From an uncultured Eubacterium sp. (lineage in GTDB: Bacteria > Bacillota > Clostridia > Peptostreptococcales > Anaerovoracaceae): DNA of 64,000 nt. Positions 21,484 through 31,939 of this stretch are shown here, piece after piece. The stretch covers positions 15,565-79,564 of the forward strand of contig UQRM01000011.1 in NCBI GenBank assembly GCA_900543485.1, read 5' to 3'. Numbering within the stretch: position 1 is the first letter of the stretch; every line of letters starts with the position of its first letter. A program made the position numbers and the translations under genes. Under the pieces are notes generated by a model. The model had not been told where the DNA came from. It saw nothing but the letters and a program-made list of their open reading frames with translations, and did not search any database.

Positions 21484-23768
21484 TATCCTTCCCTCTTTTC
21501 TTCATCAGCGCGTTCTTCTTCGCCTGCTTCCGCACCGGTATCCTCTGTCCCGCCATCCCCGGCATCATCGTCTTCGGCATTGAGGTAGTCCGTATCGTAT
21601 ACCGCCAGCTCCTCTTCGCTAGGCATGTCATCGTCTTCATAGCTGTCGTCGTAGATATCATCGTCTTCGACAGACTTTCCCTCCATGTCCTCGTCTTCAG
21701 GCGACAGCTTATCGTCCTTCGACAATTTAGCGTCCAGCGGTTCGGCAGTCTTATCCTTGTCGTTGTATATCATGATAGCAGGGCCGCCTTTATCGGTCTT
21801 TGCCTGCTCCTGCATCTCTCTTGCCGCTTCTTCCAGCCTTCTGCGCTCCCTCTCAGCTTCCCGCTTTCTCATCCTTGCAGACTGCTCGGCTTCTTTTCTG
21901 TCCAGCTCACGCCGCTTCTCCATCTCCTTCTTCAGCTCTTCAGCCAGTTCCTTAGGAGTCAGTACGCCATCGTAAAGCTTGACAAACTGATCGTGATCGA
22001 GAGTCTCGACTTCAAGCAGTCCTTCCGCCACAGCCGTCAGCTGCTCCATATGCTCCTTCAGTATAGCTCTGGCCGCGTCGTAAGCTTCCTCTATGATGGA
22101 CTTCACTTCCTCGTCTATCTCCGAAGCCGTCTCCTCCGAGTAGTTCTGTCTGGTGGAAAAATCCTTGCCCAGGAACACCTCGTCTGACGAGCTGTAATTT
22201 ACAGGTCCCAGCTTCTCGCTGAATCCGTACTTGGTGACCATCTCCTTGGCGATATCGGTAGCTCTCTGTATATCATTGCTTGCTCCCGTACTGATATCGT
22301 CCAGGGTCAGCATCTCGGCCACACGGCCTCCCAGCAGATGTATTATCTGCTCCCGCATGGTCTCCTTGGTTCCGTAGTATTTATCCTCCTTAGGCAGTAT
22401 CATCGTGAATCCGCCGGCCCTTCCTCTAGGGATTATGGTTATCTGATGAACAGGATCCGTCTTAGGCAGTACATGAGCCACCACGGCATGTCCTGCTTCG
22501 TGATACGCCGTCAGCTTTCGCTCTTCCTCGCTTATGACTCTGCTCTTCTTTTCCGGTCCGGCTATGACCTTGGTTATGGCTTCCTCTATCTCTTCCATCC
22601 TGATCTTCATGCCGTTTCTTCTGGCTGCCAGCAGAGCCGCCTCGTTGAGCATGTTCTCGATGTCCGCAGGCGAGAATCCCGGAGTCCTCCTTGCCAGCAC
22701 CTTCGGGTCCACGCTCTTGTCGAGAGGCTTATTCCTGGAATGTATCCTGAAGATCTCCTCTCTTCCCACGATATCAGGTATACCTATCACTATCTGTCTG
22801 TCGAAACGTCCCGGTCTCAGCAACGCCGGATCCAGCACGTCAGGCCTGTTGGTGGCCGCCAGGATTATTATCCCCGCGTTATCAGCGAATCCGTCCATTT
22901 CCACCAGCAACTGGTTGAGGGTCTGTTCTCTCTCGTCGTGACCGCCGCCCAGGCCGGCTCCTCTCTTTCGCCCCACCGCGTCTATTTCGTCTATGAACAC
23001 GATACACGGCGCATTTTTCTTCGCCTGTTCGAACAAGTCCCTGACTCTGGACGCACCAACACCGACAAACATTTCCACGAAATCGGAACCGCTTATGGTG
23101 AAAAACGGCACGCCGGCTTCTCCCGCCGTCGCTCTGGAGATATACGTCTTACCTGTTCCCGGAGGGCCCACCAGCAGTATGCCCTTAGGTATCCTGGCTC
23201 CCAGGCTGTTATACTTGGCCGGATGGCGCAGGAAATCGACGATCTCCTCCAGTTCTTCCTTTTCCTCCTTGAGGCCGGCTACGTCCTTGAAGGTTATCTT
23301 CTTGAGGTCGCTGTCCTTCTGCAGCTTGGCTCTGCTCTTTCCAAAGGACATGGCTTTGCCGCCTCCGCCGCTCTGGTTCATTATCAATATGAAGAACACC
23401 ACCATGATGCCTATCATTATCAATGTCGGCAGCAGGCTTATCCAGATGGATTCCTGATGAGGTTCATCGCTTTCCAGGTTCAGTTCTCCTTCATTCACCT
23501 GAGGCATGATATACTGCTCATATATGAAGCTGAGGTCGACTGAGCTGTTGACATAGGCGTAGACCGTCTCTCCTGATTTCAGCTCAGCTGTCAGCTTGGT
23601 CTCGGTCACGTTGATGGTCCTGACTTCGTTTTCCTGCAGGTACTCTATCATCTTGGAGGTCCTTATCTCCTCTTGTTCTTCATCCGTACCGCTGTTATAG
23701 AACCATACCATCGCTAACACAAGTCCGAATATGACTACATAGATTCCGATGTTTTTAGCTTTTTTCAA
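21483..23768 (-). CDS. ftsH: Membrane ATP-dependent metalloprotease FtsH, with long acidic tail
   Basis: Two membrane helices (about 6-24 and 107-130) frame an extracytoplasmic domain. The AAA domain has Walker A GPPGTGKT (201-208), Walker [11 protein letters not shown] and the SRH around R318. The protease site is HEAGH (423-427) with D499 as the third zinc ligand. FtsH degrades membrane and regulatory proteins. At 761 residues it is about 120 longer than usual because of a C-terminal tail: a basic coiled region (612-655), then a stretch very rich in Asp and Glu (about 685-761). Confidence 0.97.
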   Translation of the reverse strand: MKKAKNIGIYVVIFGLVLAMVWFYNSGTDEEQEEIRTSKMIEYLQENEVRTINVTETKLTAELKSGETVYAYVNSSVDLSFIYEQYIMPQVNEGELNLESDEPHQESIWISLLPTLIMIGIMVVFFILIMNQSGGGGKAMSFGKSRAKLQKDSDLKKITFKDVAGLKEEKEELEEIVDFLRHPAKYNSLGARIPKGILLVGPPGTGKTYISRATAGEAGVPFFTISGSDFVEMFVGVGASRVRDLFEQAKKNAPCIVFIDEIDAVGRKRGAGLGGGHDEREQTLNQLLVEMDGFADNAGIIILAATNRPDVLDPALLRPGRFDRQIVIGIPDIVGREEIFRIHSRNKPLDKSVDPKVLARRTPGFSPADIENMLNEAALLAARRNGMKIRMEEIEEAITKVIAGPEKKSRVISEEERKLTAYHEAGHAVVAHVLPKTDPVHQITIIPRGRAGGFTMILPKEDKYYGTKETMREQIIHLLGGRVAEMLTLDDISTGASNDIQRATDIAKEMVTKYGFSEKLGPVNYSSSDEVFLGKDFSTRQNYSEETASEIDEEVKSIIEEAYDAARAILKEHMEQLTAVAEGLLEVETLDHDQFVKLYDGVLTPKELAEELKKEMEKRRELDRKEAEQSARMRKREAERERRRLEEAAREMQEQAKTDKGGPAIMIYNDKDKTAEPLDAKLSKDDKLSPEDEDMEGKSVEDDDIYDDSYEDDDMPSEEELAVYDTDYLNAEDDDAGDGGTEDTGAEAGEEERADEEKREG

Positions 23769-23909
23769 GTTCTCGTTCCTCCCGGTATTGTTTCATCTAT
23801 CTTTTTTGTGAATATATACAAATTTATCATGTAATTTTATCATGTAAACCATCCGCCTTCAATAAGAAGCACGCTCTTTTTTATGTAAATTCACACAAAT
23901 TTCAATTTA

Positions 23910-24968
23910 TCAGGTGCTTTTGGAAAATATGACCTGCCCTCTGGCCACTTCCAGCCTGTACCCTCGCGGGAACTCCACTACCTTGGGAGCCTGTTTCTTT
24001 CCGATGATGGCATCTGCCGCCTTGAGCCGTTCCTCGGAGATATCGCTGTCCAGCCCGATCTCTCCGAAAGCCTTCATGACCAGCCTGTGCCTTATGGCCC
24101 CATGGGCCTGACTGAGTTTTTCTCTGTCCATCACGATGGCATCCCGGTATCCCGGCTTTTCCCCAGTCTTCCGCTCCGCCATATCAGTGTAAGCTCTTTC
24201 TACAGCCTGCCATATATACTCCTTGTCTTCGGCAGCTATACGCCCCAGACGCAGCAGAACCCCCTGTATGTTCTCATTGTAGTTTTCCTCCAGGAATGGC
24301 AGCAGTTCCAGCCGTATCCTGTTCCTGGCGTAGACAGCTTCATTGTTGGTATGATCCGTTACCGGCTCCAACCCGTGATCAGCGCAATAACGCTCTATGG
24401 ACTTCCTGTCTACATCCAGCAACGGTCTTATGACGTCGAAGCCTCTTTCATCCCGTTTGTAGGCTATACCTGCCAGTCCGTCCGTCCCTGTCCCCCGCAG
24501 CAGCCTGAACAGGATAGTCTCCGCCTGATCGCCTGCGTTATGAGCCACTGCTATTTTAACCGATCTGCGGGCCGCCCATTCATCTTCTCCCTGGGCCATC
24601 AGCTGACTGACGATATCCTCGGCCGTCTCGTGGAAAGCGTCGTATCTGGCTATCCGCCCGGCTTCTTCTCCGGTCACTGAAAGCTCCCGCGCCATAGCGG
24701 CGCAATCTACCGTGAAGGTCCTGCACTCCACGCCCATGCGATCACACAGTTCCTCTGTATATCGCTGATCCCGTTCCGCTTCACCTGGCCTGAATTTATG
24801 GTTGAGATGGACCGGATGGATCGTTATCTCCATCTGCGCCCGCAGGCTCATCAGCACATGAAAAAGGCATACCGAGTCGGGACCGCCTGACAGTCCCAGT
24901 ACGATATGCTGATTTTTCTCTATTAGATCATGTTCTCTTATGGTTTTTCCCACTTGCTGGATCAACAT
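23910..24968 (-). CDS. tilS: tRNA(Ile)-lysidine synthase
   Basis: TilS changes C34 of tRNA-Ile2 to lysidine so that it reads AUA. The ATP-binding PP-loop is SGGPDS at residues 27-32. HNAGDQAETILFRLLRGTGTDG and RPLLD are further family motifs. At 352 residues it lacks the full C-terminal domain of the longer enzymes, a known short variant. It lies upstream of ftsH, as in other Firmicutes, but the usual hpt gene between them is missing. Confidence 0.95.
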   Translation of the reverse strand: MLIQQVGKTIREHDLIEKNQHIVLGLSGGPDSVCLFHVLMSLRAQMEITIHPVHLNHKFRPGEAERDQRYTEELCDRMGVECRTFTVDCAAMARELSVTGEEAGRIARYDAFHETAEDIVSQLMAQGEDEWAARRSVKIAVAHNAGDQAETILFRLLRGTGTDGLAGIAYKRDERGFDVIRPLLDVDRKSIERYCADHGLEPVTDHTNNEAVYARNRIRLELLPFLEENYNENIQGVLLRLGRIAAEDKEYIWQAVERAYTDMAERKTGEKPGYRDAIVMDREKLSQAHGAIRHRLVMKAFGEIGLDSDISEERLKAADAIIGKKQAPKVVEFPRGYRLEVARGQVIFSKST

Positions 24969-25106
24969 CTTATCGCTTTAACCGCAGCCTTTTCGACAGC
25001 GCTCCGTTTCTGAAATATACATTTATATTGTATCACGGATGAAAGCCGCAGGCTACAACATTTACGCTATTTATGCCATTACCGGCCTGTCCATGCGCCG
25101 TCTTTC

Positions 25107-26969
25107 TCACGAGAGTCTGGCCACCAGCACCGTCAGGTCATCCCGCTCCTTTCCGATGTAACTGTCAGCCGCCCGATTCAGTATCAAATCGCTCATGGTC
25201 CGTGTATCTGTCGAACGGACCCCGGCAGCCGTTTCCTTGAGCATGCTGAGGAACACGTCGCTCCTGCCGCCGCCTCCTGCAACGCCTCCGTCGCTTACTC
25301 CGTCTGACATCATTATTATCCAATCGTCCTTTTTCAACACGGTCTCCACGTACCTGACCTTAAGTCCATTGACGATCCCCAGAGGGACTGCCGACAGCTT
25401 CACTTCTTCCACCTTGTCCTTGCGCCGGATCAGCGTCGGAGCAGCTCCTATCTTGTAAAACTTGGTTTTCCCTGTACATTTATCCACTATAGCCAGGTCT
25501 ACAGTGGCATAGGAATCCTCATCCTCCTTCATCAGCATCACGGCGTTGACCATCTTTAGAGTCAGGTCTGTCGTCACACCGGATCTCAGCAACGAAATTA
25601 TAGTCTTGGTAACCATCAGGCTTTCTGCCGCCGCTTTCTTTCCCTTTCCCATCCCGTCGCTGACTATCATAGCCACTTTCCCATCACCGATATCCTGCCA
25701 TCCACAGCAATCTCCATTTATGTCTCCCGCCGCCGCACACTGCGCCACCGATATGTCCACCTTAAATTTTTCATGGCTTCTTGAGCCGGCGAGCCTTGCG
25801 CTTCCGCTTATCCTGCGCCTGATATCCTCCATTATCTGCCTCGTCACATCGAATTGTCCTGCTACCACTGACCGGCTGTCCAGATATGTGGAATACAGCT
25901 CCGACAGATCTTCCATATCCTCGGCCCGCGCCTTCAGCAGTTTGGCAGCCTTCGTCCCGGCTTCTGCCTTTTCCGGCTTTTCCTTCCCGGCATATGTCGC
26001 TATGAACTTTTCCAGCTTTCCGCCAAATTTCCAATTCACAGCCAGAAACGACGCCCCTGATAAAAGCAGACAGTAGTTATCAGCTCCCAGCACCACTCCG
26101 CTCTCGGCCATGCCCAGAGCCCAGCAAGTGAATATCAGCACGGCTGCCGGAACGAACCCGCCCTTCTTTCCCGCCAGAGCCGCGGCCGCGACACCTATGA
26201 CGGCCGTAGCCATTAATCCCCACTGTCCCTGGCCCGTCACTCCTGTCCAGATGCCTCCTATCGCCACCGTCAGAAAGGCTGTACCCGGATCCAGGTAGGC
26301 CAGCGCTGCCATAGCCAGGAACAACACCACAGGCCAGGACAAAAACGACAGACCCAGACCGTTGAGCAGCAGAAGACTCACTGATACCAACGAGGCGGCA
26401 CGCAGTTCTCCGGCGGCGTAAACGGCAGTGCGGGATGAAGCGCGGGATGCCTGTCCTCGTCTTCCGGCCGTCCTCCCAGAACGCACGCCGACTCCGCCTT
26501 TTTCCTCCCACAGCGTATCGAACACGAAGACAAAGACGAATATCAGCAATCCGTACAACAGCAGCTCTTTCACGCTCATCTCATAAACCGCCGCCGTCAC
26601 CAATCTGCTGACGCTCGTACAGATTATCCCCGCGCTGGCCGAGATGGCTGCCGTCTGCCACGTTTCCAGCTTTATCCTGCCCGATACCGCAAAGAGGATC
26701 CCACACAGGATGACGGCTGCCAGGTCTCCCCATGGCTCGTATCCTCTCCGAAAATAAGGCAGGATGCCAGCGGCAGCCGGTATCACCAACCATATATCCA
26801 GCCGTTTTCTCCTCACCATGTATGCCACGAAGGCTACGGCTGCCGGAAAGTATCCGTCGAGGAAAACCCCGCGACTTATGAGCCACGCGAAAATCATCAG
26901 CGCTGCCACCCGGACAGCCTTTATCTTCGACAAATTAAATGCGCTTGCTTTGGTGGTGTGTTCCATCAT
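25107..26969 (-). CDS. SpoIIE-like membrane protein phosphatase
   Basis: The N-terminal half has about ten predicted membrane helices; the C-terminal half is a PP2C/SpoIIE-type phosphatase with SVAQCAAAGDINGDC, MIVSDGMGKGKKAA and MMSDGVSDGG motifs. SpoIIE activates sigma-F in the forespore by dephosphorylating SpoIIAA. The position upstream of tilS-ftsH is the spoIIE position in sporulating Firmicutes. I place the start at ATG 26,969 because TGGAG precedes it and a TATAAT box lies in the longer reading. It is shorter than Bacillus SpoIIE (about 620 versus 827). Confidence 0.82.
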   Translation of the reverse strand: MMEHTTKASAFNLSKIKAVRVAALMIFAWLISRGVFLDGYFPAAVAFVAYMVRRKRLDIWLVIPAAAGILPYFRRGYEPWGDLAAVILCGILFAVSGRIKLETWQTAAISASAGIICTSVSRLVTAAVYEMSVKELLLYGLLIFVFVFVFDTLWEEKGGVGVRSGRTAGRRGQASRASSRTAVYAAGELRAASLVSVSLLLLNGLGLSFLSWPVVLFLAMAALAYLDPGTAFLTVAIGGIWTGVTGQGQWGLMATAVIGVAAAALAGKKGGFVPAAVLIFTCWALGMAESGVVLGADNYCLLLSGASFLAVNWKFGGKLEKFIATYAGKEKPEKAEAGTKAAKLLKARAEDMEDLSELYSTYLDSRSVVAGQFDVTRQIMEDIRRRISGSARLAGSRSHEKFKVDISVAQCAAAGDINGDCCGWQDIGDGKVAMIVSDGMGKGKKAAAESLMVTKTIISLLRSGVTTDLTLKMVNAVMLMKEDEDSYATVDLAIVDKCTGKTKFYKIGAAPTLIRRKDKVEEVKLSAVPLGIVNGLKVRYVETVLKKDDWIIMMSDGVSDGGVAGGGGRSDVFLSMLKETAAGVRSTDTRTMSDLILNRAADSYIGKERDDLTVLVARLS

Positions 26970-27102
26970 AATAAAAATCTCCATTCCCAATACAAGCGCA
27001 TTATACAGCCTGTCCGCCATCGAAATTTGTCAAAACCTCTGCGAACATGATATTTATTTATTTTTATGGCGCGGCAGATCCCGGGCGCCTGCCGCTTTGC
27101 CG

Positions 27103-28005
27103 TCAGTCTCGTATCCCGTAGAACCTCATGGCGTTGGCTTTGGTGGCAGCAGCCACTTTTTCCAAGCTGATACCCTTTATCTCAGCCACTTTGGCCGCGG
27201 TGTATTCCACCATGGACGGGTCATTCTTCTTCCCGCGGAACGGTTCCGGTGTCAGATATGGCGAATCGGTCTCCACCAGCAGGAAATCCAGCGGTATCTC
27301 GTCGACCACCGCTACTGTCTTCCTGTTGTTCTTATACGTGACCGGCCCAGCGATGGAAAGTGTCGCTCCCAGCTTCACATACTGTTTCCCCAGCTCCGCA
27401 CTCCCGGAGAAGCAGTGGAGAAGCACCCTGGCATCATCGCACCATCCGTCTTGGCTATCCTTGCTCCCGGCTTTGTCGGCCGTCTTGCTTCCGGCCTTTC
27501 CTACGTACCCTGTGGTGTCCGGTCTTCCGGGGAACCAGCTTTTTCTCTCCTCCGAAAAAGCCCCTTCCTCCTTCAATATGTCCATCACTTCCTGATCAGC
27601 TTCTCTGGAATGTATAACTATTGGCATCTTCAACTGGTTTGCCAGCTGTATCTGCTTTCTGAACCATTCCCTCTGCACGTCTCTCGGCGAATTATCGTAA
27701 TGAAAGTCCAGTCCGATCTCTCCGATAGCCATCACCTTATCCTTTTTAGCCAGCCCTCTTATCATAGCCAGCTGCATATCGTCCATATCCTTCGTATCAT
27801 GAGGATGACAACCTACGGCCGCATAGCACCACGGGTACTTTGCCGCGTGGTCTACTGCCATCTTAGAGCTTTCCAAATCGAAACCTATATCCATGACGCA
27901 GTCCAGCATTCCATCTGCGATGGCTGCTTCAACTGCCTTTATCATGACCGTCCTGGCCTGGTCGGACATCTCGTTGTTCAAATGGGCATGTGAATCAAAT
28001 AGCAT
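27103..28005 (-). CDS. tatD: TatD-family metal-dependent hydrolase/DNase
   Basis: The protein starts MLFDSHAHLNNEMSD; the HxH metal motif, GEIGLDFHYD, VIHSREADQEVM and LVETDSPYLTPEPFRGKKND are the TatD signatures. TatD enzymes are metal-dependent nucleases involved in DNA repair and RNA quality control. I use the ATG at 28,005, which has AGAGGTGG before it, not the GTG nine bases upstream. A low-complexity Lys/Gly/Asp insertion of about 40 residues sits before the LHCFSG motif. Confidence 0.93.
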   Translation of the reverse strand: MLFDSHAHLNNEMSDQARTVMIKAVEAAIADGMLDCVMDIGFDLESSKMAVDHAAKYPWCYAAVGCHPHDTKDMDDMQLAMIRGLAKKDKVMAIGEIGLDFHYDNSPRDVQREWFRKQIQLANQLKMPIVIHSREADQEVMDILKEEGAFSEERKSWFPGRPDTTGYVGKAGSKTADKAGSKDSQDGWCDDARVLLHCFSGSAELGKQYVKLGATLSIAGPVTYKNNRKTVAVVDEIPLDFLLVETDSPYLTPEPFRGKKNDPSMVEYTAAKVAEIKGISLEKVAAATKANAMRFYGIRD

Positions 28006-28041
28006 CGCTTCCACCTCTTTTCGTTGATTTCCTAAATTATA

Positions 28042-28809
28042 TCATACCTCCAGGCTGGCGGCTATCCTGGAAACCGCACCTACATCCATGGCCCCTTCAT
28101 TGTCGTCGCACGTTATCATCAGGTTGGCGCCCGGCAAGATCCCGTTGTAGTAATAGAGCTCCAGCTTGCCGAAGGCGGTATTCCTGTATATTTCATCGCC
28201 CAGCATCCCCATATGCTCCCAGTAGACCACCGTTCCATTCTTTAAATATATGGTAAAATCCGGATAGCGTATCGTCTCGTTTCCGTTTTTATCAAAGAGA
28301 TGGAGAGCTTCTTCGTATCTGAAATCCAGCTCGTACCCGCGGAGTATTTCAGCTATCAGCGCCTCGGATTTGGAGCGAACCATGAGTCCGAAAGTTGTTC
28401 TGTGTATCATGCCTTCCCGTCTGTAGCCGTTTGCCGCGATTCCGGCAGTCGGCACCTTTTTATCGGCTTCCGGCTGATATGCTTTCCCCAGCTTCGCAAA
28501 TATATCCTTCGGCGAATACCTGCGATACTTCTTGAGCATGGCCTCCTGCGCCTTTACATTTTCCTGTAGTATCTTCATCGCTTCTTCCGCATATCGCCTG
28601 TCTTTGAGCGCCGCGACCAGTTGGGCATTATCGACACTTATATACTCCTGCCGCTTTCCTCCTGGCCTCACCTTGTAATAATATGTCTTTCCCGATATTC
28701 TCTTGGATGTCAGCCTCCCTGCCGGCAATTCCTCCAGCTGTCTGCGGTAAATATCCATGAGCTTCTTTTCAGCCTTTATATCACGCCTTGTGGCTCCTTC
28801 ATAATCCAT
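28042..28809 (-). CDS. Uncharacterised protein with a PD-(D/E)XK-nuclease-like C-terminal half
   Basis: I do not recognise a named family for this 255-residue protein. The first half is helical and basic (KAEKKLMDIYRRQLEELP). The second half has the order expected of a PD-(D/E)XK-type fold: RSKSEALIAEIL (Glu), then RYPDFTIYL (Asp), then VVYWEHMGMLGDEIY (Glu). The usual Lys of the core is replaced by His. A nuclease role is a guess from this pattern. It is downstream of metG and upstream of tatD. Confidence 0.6.
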   Translation of the reverse strand: MDYEGATRRDIKAEKKLMDIYRRQLEELPAGRLTSKRISGKTYYYKVRPGGKRQEYISVDNAQLVAALKDRRYAEEAMKILQENVKAQEAMLKKYRRYSPKDIFAKLGKAYQPEADKKVPTAGIAANGYRREGMIHRTTFGLMVRSKSEALIAEILRGYELDFRYEEALHLFDKNGNETIRYPDFTIYLKNGTVVYWEHMGMLGDEIYRNTAFGKLELYYYNGILPGANLMITCDDNEGAMDVGAVSRIAASLEV

Positions 28810-29158
28810 ATCGCCCCTCCTTTTACATTATTTTACATTAAACGGGGCGATATGTCAATTTTTTCCTTTAGCTTTTGAATTTTTCTGCTCTCTTTCTCCA
28901 TTTCCCGTATAGCCCGACTCCGCCATTTCGATGATTTTTCCCTTATTTTTATACAGATTTCATGTACCAACGGTACAAAACAGTATAAAAACAACGGGTT
29001 TTCGCGGAATTCTTTATACGGCAAAACTTCAAATCTTTCCAATTAAGTATAGGCCGCTGCCCTGCGCGCCGGATAGAACATGTGTCCCGATGTGTCCCAC
29101 CGTCAACCTACGAAAAAAGCGCCGCACGAGGCAGCGCTCAGTATCATCATATCACGTA
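28810..29158. other. Intergenic stretch without a supported gene
   Basis: A 69-codon reading frame on the minus strand (28,833-29,042) has no good ribosome binding site and no recognisable domain, so it is not called. The right part contains the metG terminator. The rest is AT-rich and shows no clear repeats. Confidence 0.5.
29113..29138 (-). terminator. Rho-independent terminator of metG
   Basis: On the minus strand AGCGCTGC and GCGGCGCT form an 8-bp stem (one G-U pair) around CTCGT, followed by six T residues. It begins about 20 bases after the metG stop. Confidence 0.85.
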
Positions 29159-31093
29159 TCACGTCACAGGATTGCCGTCTTCGGCTGTAGTGGTGACGAA
29201 TTCGATTCGCTCCTTGCCGTCGACAACGTTATCGGCAAAGAGTATCATTCCCTTCGACTCCAGGCCGCGCAGCTTGCGAGGCTTCAGATTGGCCACTACG
29301 ACAACTTTCTTGCCGACGCACTCTTCCGGCTTGAAGTAGGCCGCGACTCCGGAGATTATCTGACGGGTCTCCGTGCCCATCTTTACCTGGAACACCAGCA
29401 GCTTGTCAGCTTTCGGGTGTTTTTCGGCAGAGATGATTGTCCCTACCCGAAAATCCATCTTATCAAAGTCGTCGTATTCTATCTCAGGCTTGAGCTCCAG
29501 CGGGATATTGGCTTCCTCACCGCCGCCCTGCATGGCTTCCAGCTCTTCCAGCTCCTTATCGATATCCAGCCTAGGGAAGATAGGATCGCCCTTCTTCACC
29601 TGTTCACCCTGCATCATTTCAAAGGTGTAGGCATCCTCCCATTCCACGTCCGCATACCACAGACCCAATTGTTTTCTTATCTTATCGGATGTGGTGTGCA
29701 TGAATGGATGTATCAGCACCGATATTATCCTTATGGTCTCTGCCAGATTGTGGAGCACGTTATCCAGCCTAGGCTTCTGTGCTTCATCCTTGGCCAGGAC
29801 CCACGGCATAGTCTCATCTATATACTTGTTGGCGCGACGCACGACTACCCAGATGCTCTCAAGCGCCATATTGAAAGCGAACTTATCCATCTCCGCTTCC
29901 ACCTTATCGGCAGCTCCGACAGCCACAGCCTTCAGGTCTTCATCTACAGCGTCCACAGCATCTGTCAGGTCAGGAACGATGCCGCCGTTGTACTTTTCTA
30001 TCATGGAGACCGTCCTGGAAACCAGGTTCCCCAGGTCGTTGGCCAGATCGTAATTCATCCTCTTGAGCATCACTTCATTTGTAAAGACTCCATCCTGTCC
30101 GAAGGTGTACTCCCTCAGCAGGAAATACTTGAGGGCATCTATGCCGTACCTGTCTATCAGCTTCACAGGGTCCACCACGTTGCCTTTGGACTTGGACATC
30201 TTGCCGCCTTCCAGCAGCAGCCAGCCGTGACCCAGCACCTGCTTAGGCAGCGGCAGGCCCGCGCTCATCAGCATTGCCGGCCATATTATGGTATGGAACC
30301 TTACGATCTCCTTACCTACCAGATGAACGTCCACAGGCCAGTACTTCTCGTAAAGCTCCGGTTCATCGGGCCACCCGAGGGCAGTGATATAGTTGGAAAG
30401 AGCGTCCAGCCATACATACATCACGTGTTTCTCGTTGATCGGGACAGGGATACCCCAGTCGAAGGTGGATCTGGAAATGCACAGATCCTCCAGCCCCTGC
30501 TTTATGAAGGAAATCATCTCGTTTCTCCTGGTGTCAGGCTTCAGGAAATCCGGGTTGTTTTCCAATAAGTCCAGCAGCTGGTCCTGATATTTTGACAATT
30601 TAAAGAAATAGGCTTCTTCCTTGGCCTTCTGTACCGGTCTTCCGCAGTCAGGACACTTGCCATCCACCAGCTGGCTCTCCGTCCAGAAGGACTCGCAAGG
30701 CGTGCAATAAAGGCCTTCGTATTCACCCTTATAGATATCGCCATTCTCATAGATCTTCATGAAAAGCTGCTGCACGCGCTTGACATGTCTTGGTTCTGTC
30801 GTTCTGATAAAATCATCGTAAGAAATCTCCATGGTCTTCCACAGATCCTTGATCCCGGCCACAACCTTGTCCACATACTCCTGAGGCTTCATACCTTCCT
30901 TTTCTGCTATAGTCTGTATCTTCTGCCCATGCTCGTCAGTTCCCGTGAGGAACCTGACATCATAGCCGGAAAGTCTCTTGAACCTGGCCATGGCATCCGC
31001 CATCACAGTACAATAAGTGTGCCCTATATGAAGATTGGAACTTGGGTAATAAATAGGGGTGGTAATGTAATATGTGCCTTTATCTTTCGCCAT
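29159..31093 (-). CDS. metG: Methionyl-tRNA synthetase
   Basis: The 644-residue enzyme has HIGH at 22-25, a zinc knuckle with C130, C133, C147 and C150, and KMSKS at 298-302. The C-terminal tRNA-binding domain (about 535-644, [19 protein letters not shown]) is fused, as in many Firmicutes. It charges tRNA-Met. It follows the cytidylate kinase-like gene by 23 bases and has its own ribosome site; no T-box leader is seen. Confidence 0.97.
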   Translation of the reverse strand: MAKDKGTYYITTPIYYPSSNLHIGHTYCTVMADAMARFKRLSGYDVRFLTGTDEHGQKIQTIAEKEGMKPQEYVDKVVAGIKDLWKTMEISYDDFIRTTEPRHVKRVQQLFMKIYENGDIYKGEYEGLYCTPCESFWTESQLVDGKCPDCGRPVQKAKEEAYFFKLSKYQDQLLDLLENNPDFLKPDTRRNEMISFIKQGLEDLCISRSTFDWGIPVPINEKHVMYVWLDALSNYITALGWPDEPELYEKYWPVDVHLVGKEIVRFHTIIWPAMLMSAGLPLPKQVLGHGWLLLEGGKMSKSKGNVVDPVKLIDRYGIDALKYFLLREYTFGQDGVFTNEVMLKRMNYDLANDLGNLVSRTVSMIEKYNGGIVPDLTDAVDAVDEDLKAVAVGAADKVEAEMDKFAFNMALESIWVVVRRANKYIDETMPWVLAKDEAQKPRLDNVLHNLAETIRIISVLIHPFMHTTSDKIRKQLGLWYADVEWEDAYTFEMMQGEQVKKGDPIFPRLDIDKELEELEAMQGGGEEANIPLELKPEIEYDDFDKMDFRVGTIISAEKHPKADKLLVFQVKMGTETRQIISGVAAYFKPEECVGKKVVVVANLKPRKLRGLESKGMILFADNVVDGKERIEFVTTTAEDGNPVT

Positions 31094-31116
31094 TTTCTTC
31101 TATCATTCCTTTCATC

Positions 31117-31734
31117 TTATCTCGGAAGCTTCACTTCCGTATATCTTATTATGAGGTCTACTATATCCTCTATCTCAACATATCCACTGTCCATGGAAAG
31201 ATGGTAATTGACAGGTTCGCCCCACTTCTGCCCCGTATGATAGGCATAGTAGTTAGCTCTCGTCTTGTCAGTATCCTTCATCATCTTCTTCACCATGTCA
31301 GCAGGTACGCCGTATTCCTGGACGGCTCGCTTTATCTTGTCAGCTTCTTCCGCATATATGAATACATTGGTAGCCTCAGGCATACCTCTCAGTATGTAGT
31401 CAGCGCATCTTCCCACGATAACGCAAGAACCTTCCTCGGCGATCTTCTTGATAGTGTCGAACTGAGCAAGGAAGAAGCGCTCATTCAGGGAAAGGCTCTC
31501 AGGTCCGGCCTCGGCTGTCCCGAGAGCGGAGATCAGGCTGTAGAGAAAGCTGTTCTTCGCTTTCTTTTCCGCGTCCTCCATCATCTCCCTGCAAAATCCC
31601 GATTCTTCCGCAATCCTGTCCAGCAGCTCCTTGTCATAGTAAGGAACATCTAATTTTTCCGCAAGACGCTTTCCTATCAGTCTTCCGCCGCTTCCGAACT
31701 CACGGCTTATGGTTATTATTCTCTTGTCGCTCAT
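31117..31734 (-). CDS. Cytidylate kinase-like family protein
   Basis: The 205-residue protein starts MSDKRIITISREFGSGGRLI, the P-loop of the cytidylate kinase-like group, followed by KLDVPYYDKELLDRIAEESG. CVIVGRCADYIL and the Arg/Lys-rich lid segment TDKTRANYYAYHTGQKWG are also seen. It probably phosphorylates a nucleotide, but this branch is separate from classical Cmk and its substrate is unproven. It is upstream of metG on the same strand. Confidence 0.88.
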   Translation of the reverse strand: MSDKRIITISREFGSGGRLIGKRLAEKLDVPYYDKELLDRIAEESGFCREMMEDAEKKAKNSFLYSLISALGTAEAGPESLSLNERFFLAQFDTIKKIAEEGSCVIVGRCADYILRGMPEATNVFIYAEEADKIKRAVQEYGVPADMVKKMMKDTDKTRANYYAYHTGQKWGEPVNYHLSMDSGYVEIEDIVDLIIRYTEVKLPR

Positions 31735-31842
31735 ACAGCTACCTCCCTCAGGTCACTATGGGCAGCAGCACTTCGCAAGTCTGCCGCAGCATGCTCCGAC
31801 AGCGTCCCGCGTCGGCGAGGCTGTCTTTGATTAATTGTGTTC

Positions 31843-31871
31843 ATTATATCACAATTTATATACGTTTGTAA
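31843..31871 (-). promoter_or_regulatory. Promoter of the cytidylate kinase-like/metG transcript
   Basis: On the minus strand TTACAA (31,866-31,871) and TATAAT (31,843-31,848) are 17 bases apart, about 110 bases before the start codon. This is the last feature that clearly belongs to the GC-richer host block. Confidence 0.65.
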
Positions 31872-31939
31872 CAGAATTCATGTTTTTCAAGCATCTGCCG
31901 TCTATTCCCATTTCGGGAGTTTGACAGTTGAATAATAGA

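Noticed and set aside
22338-23543. 401-codon plus-strand reading frame
   Set aside because: It is antisense to the FtsH ATPase and protease domains.
26764-27993. 409-codon plus-strand reading frame
   Set aside because: It covers parts of the SpoIIE-like and TatD genes in antisense and has no domain of its own.
28833-29042. 69-codon minus-strand reading frame in the gap after the nuclease-like gene
   Set aside because: No proper ribosome site, no domain, and composition like spacer.
28931-30568. 545-codon plus-strand reading frame
   Set aside because: It is the antisense shadow of metG, whose motifs are complete on the minus strand.
31094-31116. T-box riboswitch before metG
   Set aside because: Only 23 bases separate metG from the preceding gene and no T-box sequence is present there or before that gene.
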